Shown: positions 32,005 through 39,207 of the stretch, piece by piece
How the letters are laid out: the number at the start of each line of letters is the position of its first letter
Numbering within the stretch: the stretch's first letter is position 1
Assembly: GCF_000350225.1 (NCBI RefSeq)
Contig: NW_005178685.1
Coordinates: 121,319 to 185,318 of the forward strand
Length of the DNA: 64,000 bases
Direction of reading: 5' to 3'
DNA from: Chondrus crispus
Lineage: Eukaryota > Rhodophyta > Florideophyceae > Gigartinales > Gigartinaceae
The notes under the pieces: model-generated
Databases searched by the model: none
Told to the model about the DNA's origin: nothing
The model's input: the letters and a program-made list of their open reading frames with translations, nothing else
Position numbers and translations under genes: made by a program

Positions 32005-32050
32005 CATACATGTCCACACATGCCCGTCCATGCTGTCTTAAAGGAGGCCC
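32005..32050 (-). repeat. Harbinger right terminal inverted repeat
   Basis: Reverse complement begins GGGCCTCCTTTAAGACAGCA. Followed by the TGA duplication (32051-32053). Confidence 0.88.
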
Positions 32051-32053
32051 TGA

Positions 32054-32508
32054 GTAGGAACGTCCGAACTGCATTCCGGAAACAGAGACCGTGACCACTC
32101 CGAAGTCATAGCATAACAGTAGAACAATAAAAGATCTTTGGAATCAGAACCAACTCCTCGAGAGCGGCTGACGCTCAAGCGTTTAGAATATTACACATAT
32201 TGCGGCCGCGTGTGTGTGTGGGCGCAGATGCAGCGCGAAAGGGTAGTGCGCGGTTCAGGTGGTGAGTGAAGCTATAGATCATCACGGCGGAGATGTGTTT
32301 GTCCGGGAAGTGTGGGAGGGCAAGTTCGTGCAGTCTTCCGTGTTACGCAGATGACCTGCGTCAAGTCGAAGAGCAACTCTCCGTGAATCCGCCGTCCCAG
32401 TTCCCGGTTCACTAGTCACGGGGAATACGCACTGTCAGATGCCATTTCACATTCGCAACGCCTTGCGTACCGGACTCGACAATGTAGAATTTCCGGTTCG
32501 CTACATCT
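32054..32508. other. Flank right of Harbinger, possible 3' untranslated region
   Basis: No open frame of note. AATAAA at 32126-32131, about 75 bp past the Harbinger border, could be the poly(A) signal of the split acidic gene, because this sequence was directly downstream of its stop before the Harbinger inserted. A GTGTGTGTGTG run lies near 32210. The rest is unassigned. Confidence 0.35.
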
Positions 32509-32857
32509 GCGAAGCCCACCGCTGACGCAAAAGCGGATGCAAGACGCGCAACCTACCCAACACTCGCATCCCTACTAAGCACGACCCTGAAGAGTTAGTC
32601 TGTACGCAAGGCGACGGGAAAAGTCGTCGAGTGATCGGGGGCTAGAAAAACGGCGAGCAGGGGAGCGCGGGGCAAAAAGCGAAAACCAGTGTCCACAAAC
32701 GCTGGAATAATGTAGACTCGGGGGCGACGAAGAGAGGCGATGTGTTACTGCGGTTGCGGGCAGCTGCAGCTCCGCTCGCTGCCTCGGCAAAGCAGCGGCC
32801 ACGGCGCCGGAACGCGCCCCGTTCCGCTGCGGGCGTTGCAGCCACACGGAAGGCGCC
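32509..32857 (-). repeat. Inverted-repeat arm 1: degraded Rab gene fragment
   Basis: Reverse complement matches 34438-34787 at roughly 90% by eye. On the - strand it contains the intron end TACAG followed by the exon start ACTAACTCTTCAGGGTC and a 5' splice site GTAGGT. This is the same exon as in arm 2 but more damaged. It lacks the Rab first exon; instead it is joined to another gene fragment at about 32858. Confidence 0.75.
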
Positions 32858-33225
32858 GCCACGTCTCGTTCACGGCTTGGTTGTACAGCCACCCCGCGTT
32901 GAACTGGTACAGGATATCGCGTGTGCGGAACACAGTCAAGTCCTCTGTGAGAAGAATAATAAAAATGGAGAGCAAGGTCTGTGTTAGTTGCTCTCCTGTG
33001 TTTCCCCGAAGCAAGGACAGGGAGAAGAAGAACCCTACACGTACGGCAGTTGGATTCCTGCCCGATGAGATAGTTGCCCAGGATCTCAAACGTCACGTCA
33101 AAATTCACAGAGTGCTCCTCATCCGCCACCCAATTGATGCACTGCGCCGCGTCCGTGCACCGCTGCCAGGGGATCAACGCAGAGTCGTTGGAGTCGTATT
33201 TCAGTCCCTTCGGGTTGACTACAAT
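32858..33225 (-). pseudogene. Unidentified host gene fragment
   Basis: On the - strand two stretches read like ordinary protein. The first, about 33225-33050, is NPKGLKYDSNDSALIPWQRC followed by INWVADEEHSVNFDVTFEIL. The second, about 32940-32858, is VFRTRDILYQFNAGWLYNQA. They are separated by about 90 bases with a 3' splice-like TTCTCACAG, so an intron is likely. I do not recognise the family. It is joined at its downstream end to the Rab repeat arm, a non-natural junction. Confidence 0.4.
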
Positions 33226-34333
33226 ACTAAATCAGACAAGATACGCAAAAAGACACATTGCTCGTTAGCTTGTCAACGCACACACACACGCGCGGGGGGA
33301 TGCAGAAGGGCGTGCATATTTGGGGAGGAGGGTGGTGTGGGTCCGGGCGGGTGCGCGCAGCATTGCTGCCGTAGGCAGACGGAGGAGGTGCAGCGACAGC
33401 GGGAACAGGTTGCGCGGGTATCATACGCGGCGCGGGCAGCGTGTGCGGTGCGCGCGTCTCTCTCCGGGGATTGTGAGGCGCTGCCGCGGCGCTTCCTTTT
33501 CCCGGCGGCGAGCTGGAAGGGCGCGGCGCGCCATGAGCATCATACAATGGGCGCCTCTGCACGGTCATTTCTCTGCGCGCGTCCTCCGCGGCCGGCGCGC
33601 GCGCCCGCTTTTCTCCGCGATAACCCCCGCGCCTCGCACCCGCCCAGCGCGCACCAGCCGCGCGCGCGCGGCCCCCGCACCGCGCAGAGGCGCGCTAGCA
33701 CCCTCCTCCCGCGCGCCCCGCGCGGAGAGACGCTCATGGAATGCGCGCCGCGCCGCACGGTGCCCAGCGCGCCGCCGCTCGCCGCGAACAGCGCCCACGC
33801 GCCACGCCGCCGCCCGCGCACTCGTGCGCGGAGGGGCGCGCCGTCTCTGAACAAGGCCGCTGGACAAAGCCGCTGCCAGGGCGCACGGCTCGAGACCGTG
33901 TTGTGGAAACAGGCAATAGAAACGAGCGGCACCTCCCACTCTCCGGATGCACACGGCGAGATGCATGACAGCGGGGTTCTGTCCCCTGATGAATGCAGAT
34001 ACGTAGTTTGCCTTCCACGGACGTACTAAAGAGGACATGTAGGAAGCAAGGCGGCGTTACGGGCACAGTTTCCGTGGAAAATAGAAAAAAAGGAAAAGTT
34101 TTGACCGCCAGCTTGCGTTTGAGACGAGTCGACGACACGTCACTTGCCTCTAATCCGTGGCCTGCGCCCCTGCTTTGCATTCCGATAATCCAATGCCCCC
34201 GGTCCGTTACGATCAACACCCGCCTCGCACAGCGCCTCCCCTCTTCCTCCCCGCCTCCCTCTCTCCTCTATCCCCCGTCTACGCGACCCCGCGTGAAGCA
34301 TCAGCCCCCCGCAAGCCCAACCTCGGCGACGAC
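33226..34333. other. CpG-rich stretch, no reliable gene
   Basis: Very GC-rich, especially 33440-33880 with many GCGCGC runs. All six frames are fairly open for that reason, giving low-complexity Arg/Ala/Pro frames that I do not accept as genes. About 34000-34060 on the - strand (WKANYVSAFIRGQNPAVMHL) has a more protein-like look and could be another gene scrap. The end of the stretch (about 34180-34330) may be the promoter and leader of the Rab fragment. Confidence 0.4.
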
Positions 34334-34787
34334 ATGGCGCGCTCCGAGGATGAGTATGGTAAGTTGCTTACACCGTCTTTCCGCTCCGCTCGCCCGCGTC
34401 CCGTCCGTCGCGATGGCCCTCCGGCGCGCCCCTGCGCGGCGCCTTCCGTGTGGCTGCAACGCCCGCAGCGGCACCGGGCGCGTTCCGGCGCCGTCGCCGC
34501 TGCTTTGCCGGGGCGGCGAGCGGAGCTGCGGCTGCCCGCAACCGCTGTAACACATCACCTCTCTTCGTCGCCCCCGAGTCTACATTGTTCCACCGTTTGA
34601 TGACACTGCTTTTCCCTTTTTGCCCCGCGCTCCCCCGCTCGCCGTTTTTCTTGCCCCCCGACCCCTCGTCGACTTTTCCAGTTGCCTTGCGTGCAAACTA
34701 CCTCTTCAGGGTCTTGCTTATTGGTGATGCGGGTGTTGGGTAAGTTGCGCGTCTTGCATCCGCTCCTGCGTCAGCGGCGGGCTTCGC
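34334..34787 (+). pseudogene. Rab-type small GTPase, first two exons only
   Basis: Exon 1 at 34334-34358 encodes MARSEDEY and ends in phase at GTAAGT. Exon 2 at 34697-34739 encodes DYLFRVLLIGDAGVG and is followed by GTAAGT. DYLF(R/K)(V/L)LLIGD(A/S)GVGK is the conserved start of Rab GTPases with the P-loop. The acceptor before exon 2 reads CAA here, where arm 1 has CAG, so splicing of this copy is probably lost. The remaining exons (switch regions, guanine-binding motifs, prenylated C-terminus) are absent. 34438-34787 is arm 2 of the inverted repeat. Confidence 0.7.
34438..34787 (+). repeat. Inverted-repeat arm 2
   Basis: 350-bp partner of 32509-32857 in opposite orientation, 1.58 kb apart. 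Covers the first Rab intron, exon 2 and the start of the second intron. Confidence 0.8.
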
Positions 34788-34866
34788 TGGCTATTTCCTC
34801 TGTCGTCCGCCGCTGCGGCGCAACATGCGATAACCGAACTCATCCTCGCTCTACGACGCGGGGACA

Positions 34867-35015
34867 CGGACGTTCAAAATAATTTAGCACGCGGCCCAAC
34901 TCGGGCAGACGCACCCGGCGAATCTCTGACACTTTGCCAAGCTCGACCACATGTAAGCGGTCACCCCAGTTAATGTAACCCGTTGTGGCGTACACGCGAT
35001 CATGCTCGGAATCTA
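34867..35015 (-). pseudogene. Fragment resembling a beta-propeller protein
   Basis: The - strand reads about 50 residues without a break (DSEHDRVYATTGYINWGDRL, HVVELGKVSEIRRVRLPELG). The pattern of one blade strand set with (L/V)YA(T/S)TG is common in secreted propeller proteins. It has no start and no continuation and is flanked by unrelated pieces, so it is an isolated exon-sized scrap. Confidence 0.35.
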
Positions 35016-35060
35016 CAAGAACGAAGTCTTTTGCAATGAAATTGCGTTGCGCGGGTCGAG

Positions 35061-35525
35061 ACAGGATCTATCGAAAAGAGAAATGGTACGTTTTCTATAT
35101 TTTGCGGATATTCCTGCACCAACGGGAGCTGGGAAGACGACTGTCGTTGAACGGCCGTCTAACTCGCGCTTCGTAAACGTTTGCGCGTATTCTACACAAC
35201 GCCGCTCAAGGCTTTCTCAAATCAGAAGTGTTATGACTTCAAGAAACAGTTTGGAGGATCGTCTTGGTCGAGCGACTGTATGCTATCACCAATCTGTGAG
35301 AATACCTTGAAAGATATGAACGATGTCTGCGAGGAAGATCCCCGTCCGGGCTTGGGAACTGCAGCTCCATGTACTGAAACCGACGCGCTGTCTACTACAG
35401 TAGCAGACAAAACTGCTTCAAGCCGCGTTGACACTGCCGGTGGACTGCCTTATCACGTTTACCCCAACTCATCACCCCCCAACACCGCATCCTCCACTGG
35501 AGGAGGATACGGTAACGAAAGTTAG
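35061..35525 (+). pseudogene. Ski2/ISE2-like RNA helicase fragment
   Basis: Two frames carry adjacent helicase motifs: Walker A APTGAGKTTVVE (about 35116-35151) and, from 35181, RVFYTTPLKAFSNQKCYDFK with FGG, motif Ia of Ski2/Mtr4/ISE2 helicases. ISE2 is the chloroplast member of this family. The change of frame between the motifs and unrelated Ser/Thr-rich sequence after about 35300 show that it is a broken scrap. DEVH and domain 2 are missing. Confidence 0.6.
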
Positions 35526-35547
35526 TACTCATAGGTCACTTCTGTTC

Positions 35548-36742
35548 AAAGCTGGTGGTCCTTTGTGTACGTTGTATTTCGAGAGTTTCTTGCATATGGG
35601 AGGCTTTCACAGAGGAACCCTTCGTGCGAAGACCGCTGGAGCTCAAAATATAGCGCATACGCCTTTCGAATTCCTCCCGCTAATGACGCCCCACGTCTTC
35701 AAGTTAGGTTTGTGCGAGGACTCCTAGTTGGCATCATCGACGCTGACTCACATTTCTCACTCAAGATTTCTGCAAACTGCTGGACTGCATCCGGTCATCT
35801 CGCAATAGCTCCTCCTCCTGATCCACGATTGAGAAACACTGCAATCTGGATTCGAGATTGGCGATACATACCCTCAACAAATGGACGAGGCCTGTTTGAA
35901 ATCTTGGAGAATTATCTTGTCTTGTTGATTGCCAAACCGCCTCATACGACAGCTTTTCGAACTCTTCGACGCGATTTAACAACTTTGCAACTTCCTCAAC
36001 ATATTCAGGGATTTGTAGGAGCGAAGAGCTGCATTATGGGATCCAAATCTTCCCGACTGATATTTCAAACGGAAATCTCAGATGCCCTTGACAATACAGC
36101 TAGTAGCGCAGTCATTGTTATATTTCGAGGTCGCGATGCAATGAAATGGCGGCCGTTCTTGTCTTCGGGTCAGGAAGTTGGCATTTCGGCCTTGATTCTC
36201 TGCAAGTTGCCCAAGTATAATGAACTTCTTGTGCTGGTCGCCCGTGGACCAGAATCAACATGTTGCGACCTTGCGCAAACGCCTGTTGTTGAGAGACCAC
36301 AACCTAGTCACAGTCTAGAAAGCTTGAAACGACATGATCTGAAAAAAATTTAGAAAAAGAGCATCGTAAAGATGCAATCACACTTGTGCAAGGGGTACAT
36401 GCTTTGTTAACATACAAGGTTGAAGTCACCGAAATGCTCGGCGAAGGGAAGTTGCAATTGGACCACAAGGTAACATTGTACCTGGGGAGCTTTACAAATC
36501 GGTGTACCGGCCCTGCAGTTAGTTAAGTTCGTTTTCGGAAAGGGGCAAAAATTGTTGCGTCTTGGGGGATAAGCATTATTCGTGAGGGATTAATTCGCTT
36601 ATTTCCAACAGGGAGAACCTCTGTCCACGTCCAATATTTCGGAGACATTGATCTCGAAATGCGGTTACCAAGAGGTCGTCAGCCGGATGAGGACGCTAAG
36701 GTGAACGGTGAGGAGGGTGGTGATACGACTGAGAGGGGATGA
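35548..36742 (+). pseudogene. OB-fold protein fragment, possibly CTC1-like (CST complex)
   Basis: An open frame of about 265 codons to 36353, then similar-looking coding sequence in other frames to about 36742. Protein-like segments: HIQGFVGAKSCIMGSKSSRL, SAVIVIFRGRDAMKWRPFL, EVGISALILCKLPKYNELLV, then VEVTEMLGEGKLQLDHKVTL and SVHVQYFGDID. Repeated OB-fold-like strands and phrases such as WRPFL..G..V.(I/L) recall CTC1, the large subunit of the telomere CST complex, but the match is weak and from memory. It is broken by at least one stop (36351-36353) and later frame changes. It has no introns. Confidence 0.35.
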
Positions 36743-36950
36743 AGGAGGATGAGGGAGAATGAAGGAGGGTGAGGGTGAGGGAGGGAGGGTAGCGAGGTGA
36801 AATTTCGTGTTTGATGCGCATATGACAGTGTGCCATCTCAATGCATGAAGGGGCATCAGTGTCACCCAAGATGTCATTGCTACAATATAAAATACAGTAG
36901 ATCCATTCTCATGGATCATGGCGCATTAAAATAAAAAAGGGTCACTCAAG
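36743..36950. other. Purine-rich intergenic stretch
   Basis: GAGGGTGAGGGAGG-type tract at about 36700-36795, then A/T-rich sequence with ATACAGTAG (36892-36900) and the short palindrome GATCCATTCTCATGGATC (36900-36917). No gene seen. Confidence 0.5.
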
Positions 36951-37283
36951 TGGAGGACCCCCTACATCGAGCGAATACATGCGCCATGCGCTTGTCAGCC
37001 CTTTGCAACACGTTGGCCATTACCACCTCTCCCGGGAATGAAAAATGCGATGTACCAATCCTTTACTGCGGTTTGGCCAATATTTGTTCTGTGGGTGGCT
37101 GCTTCCGAAACGGGTATCGGTCATAAGCCGGCAAAAAATACAGGAGAATATCAGCCATTGGCTGATTTCGTTGCCGGCAACAGGGACAAGCCAGTATCAT
37201 ATACATGCAAACTACCAGTAAAATATCGGCCTTCATTATTCGACAGAAATTGGCCACTTCATACATATTTTCTACTAGGGGTC
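36951..37283. mobile_element. Possible foldback element or MITE
   Basis: Borders GGACCCCCTA and TAGGGGTCC form a short inverted pair. The inside is hairpin-rich: GCCGGCAA and TTGCCGGC around 37128-37180 enclose the inner hairpin ATCAGCCATTGGCTGAT, and TGGCCAAT pairs with ATTGGCCA further out. No coding capacity. No clear target duplication, so the call is tentative. Confidence 0.35.
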
Positions 37284-37326
37284 CCCCAAGGTAGTGCGGG
37301 CGTTAGGCGTGGCCAGCCGGCGCGGT

Positions 37327-37803
37327 TAGACCGTAGGCGGGTTGGTCGATACCCTGGCTGACTGGTTCCTCACTCGGAGTGATGAAGCGCACGGTCTACG
37401 TGACGACCTAGCGACGCGCTCCGCGGAACTGCAGCGAGTCCGCCGTGAGCTAGGGTCCGTGCGCGAGGCGTCCGAGCGCCAAGCTGCCGCCTACGAGGGG
37501 GCGGTGTACGATCGCGAGCGCTATCGATGCGAGGGCGACCGCTTGCGTTCGGCTCAGTCGGCGCCCCTGCCGGTGGGTGGTGCTCCTCGTGCCCTGACTA
37601 CCTCTACCATCCGTGACCCATACGCCGAGTACGAGCCTGACCCTCGCCCGTCCCGAAACTGGGCGAGCGGTGAGGGTATGACTCTTGTCGCCATGCCCTC
37701 CTTGGCGGACATGGACGCCGAATTACCCCGGCACCCGGGGTATTGTCCTCCGAACAACCATGGATCACGGGCCCGCGTGCCCTCGAACGACGCGAGCGGC
37801 TAA
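37327..37803 (+). mobile_element. Gypsy-4 antisense frame, C-terminal remnant
   Basis: About 158 open codons on the strand opposite the gypsy-4 gag-pol. A coiled-coil part (DLATRSAELQRVRRELGSVR, REASERQ, RYRCEGDRLRSAQS) is followed by a Pro/Asp-rich tail. The coiled coil resembles in style and place the tail of the gypsy-3 antisense protein (QLRARVAGLQFAIRQRD ... RIRSAQDHL). The globular core is gone because the element is truncated on the left. Confidence 0.5.
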
Positions 37804-38039
37804 CCGCGCGGTCTGGTCGTCAATCGCGCGGAACCCTTCGTCCCTTCGTCAGCAAGACGAAAGAAGGGGGGGCGCGGGTCCGTCGCCGGACCACAGTAAA
37901 ACTGTTTTCCTGGTTACGTGTTCTTTGCGTCGGTCTTTTTCTTCTAATTTCCATTCGCGCCCTCGTTTCTTAGTACCGCACCCCTTCTGTCTCCTCGACG
38001 CGGAGGAGGAAGGGGTGTAGCGTTCGGGGTTCGTCTTAT

Positions 38040-38291
38040 GCCTCGCGCCCCTCGCCATCCGGGGGCGGGGGCGCGAGGCCTGGCGCACGTTCTTATCGCA
38101 CGCGCGACCTCGTCGTCGGTAGCAAGGCAAAAGAAACGAGCGGCGTTCGTCTCCATTCTTCGCGCCCCTCGCCGTGCCGGGGGCCAGGGCTCAGCGCGCT
38201 GTATTGGTCTTATCCACCCGGTGCCCCTTGCCATGGGGGGGGCGAGGGCGCCGGGCGCGCGACGATTGCATTCCTTCGCGTCCCTCCCCCT
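38040..38291. repeat. Hairpin tandem array, left part
   Basis: Three to four units of a ~60-bp repeat, each with a self-complementary core like CGCCCCTCGCCAT...GGGCGAGGGCG (at about 38043, 38163, 38221 and 38280). It runs into the assembly gap. The same repeat continues right of gypsy-3 at 50322-50860. Confidence 0.75.
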
Positions 38292-38668
38292 NNNNNNNNN
38301 NNNNNNNNNNNNNNNNNNNNNNNNNNNNNNNNNNNNNNNNNNNNNNNNNNNNNNNNNNNNNNNNNNNNNNNNNNNNNNNNNNNNNNNNNNNNNNNNNNNN
38401 NNNNNNNNNNNNNNNNNNNNNNNNNNNNNNNNNNNNNNNNNNNNNNNNNNNNNNNNNNNNNNNNNNNNNNNNNNNNNNNNNNNNNNNNNNNNNNNNNNNN
38501 NNNNNNNNNNNNNNNNNNNNNNNNNNNNNNNNNNNNNNNNNNNNNNNNNNNNNNNNNNNNNNNNNNNNNNNNNNNNNNNNNNNNNNNNNNNNNNNNNNNN
38601 NNNNNNNNNNNNNNNNNNNNNNNNNNNNNNNNNNNNNNNNNNNNNNNNNNNNNNNNNNNNNNNNNNNN
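38292..38668. other. Assembly gap (377 N)
   Basis: Hides the outer part of the left LTR of gypsy-3 (about 343 bp expected) and its left target site. Confidence 1.
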
Positions 38669-38917
38669 ACATACTGTATACCAGCTACTGTACTAAATTG
38701 GCTAATTTGTGCCATTAACCACTAATTGCTAATTACTTACCGGATGGTCGCACACGTGTGCCCGTGGCCACGGCCGGCGCCAACGGTTGTGTCACGTGTA
38801 CGCCGTGGAGGTACTACTGTGCTCGCAGCGGGCGCGTGCACGATTACTACAGTAGTAACCGCCCGTCTCGGGGGTTCTCATCTCCCACCGGGGGTCGCGG
38901 TGTGGAGTTGTACCACA
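38669..38917 (-). repeat. Gypsy-3 3' LTR, visible inner 249 bp
   Basis: Identical base for base to 49632-49880. Ends ...GTTGTACCACA in + orientation, so the LTR starts TGTGGTACAAC on the element's own strand. Preceded on that strand by the purine tract GTAAGGAAGGGGGTC (38918-38932). Confidence 0.95.
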
Positions 38918-39073
38918 GACCCCCTTCCTTACTTCGCGACACGTCCTCGTCGCGGCCGGGGGTTGACATGACCGGCTGGCAGGGTGTCCCATCCGTACGG
39001 AGAAGTCCGCGCCGACCACGGGGGCGCGGGCGGACTGCGGCCAACTCCATGGGGGAGCCCATGGAGTTTTTGG

Positions 39074-39080
39074 TATTTAA
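39074..39080 (+). promoter_or_regulatory. TATA-like box upstream of the antisense frame
   Basis: TATTTAA, 128 bp before the antisense ATG at 39208, kept at the same place in gypsy-1. It would suit a separate antisense promoter just inside the 3' LTR. This is a sequence resemblance only. Confidence 0.35.
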
Positions 39081-39207
39081 CCGCGTCGGATCCCCTGGGG
39101 CGGCAATGGGTCCCCTCACGCTTTCCTTTTCTCCCACCTCACCTCACACCACGCACCCCATTACCTCCACTTCCAAATCTCGCCCCCTCCTACCGTCCTC
39201 TTCCCGC

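Larger units (their letters stand above)
21948..32050 (+). mobile_element. PIF/Harbinger DNA transposon with captured host gene fragments
   Basis: Both ends carry GGGCCTCCTTTAAGACAGCA and five more identical bases (25 perfect) as terminal inverted repeats, imperfect to about 45 bp, flanked by a 3-bp duplication TGA (21945-21947 and 32051-32053). Three-base duplications are typical of PIF/Harbinger. Just inside the left end is a DDE transposase (22145-23467, +). Just inside the right end, pointing inward, is a SAP/Myb-like protein (31806 to 29959, -), the usual second Harbinger gene. Between them, about 23.5-29.9 kb, lie parts of several unrelated host genes: a secreted Ser-rich protein, an uncharacterised membrane protein, RsmG, a Pro/Ser/Thr-rich protein, BTB-BACK with a CUB-like segment, and MER3/HFM1 helicase. 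The 10.1-kb size is large for this superfamily because of the cargo. Confidence 0.85.

Noticed and set aside
32120-32207. End of a copia-type LTR (AATAAAAG ... TTACACA)
   Set aside because: No matching start or second copy was seen; the AATAAA is equally well the poly(A) signal of the split host gene.
32740-34029. A 429-codon + strand open frame, the longest in this stretch
   Set aside because: It lies over a CpG-rich region where all frames are open, is opposite to recognisable coding pieces on the - strand and crosses an inverted-repeat border. Composition is Arg/Ala/Pro low complexity.
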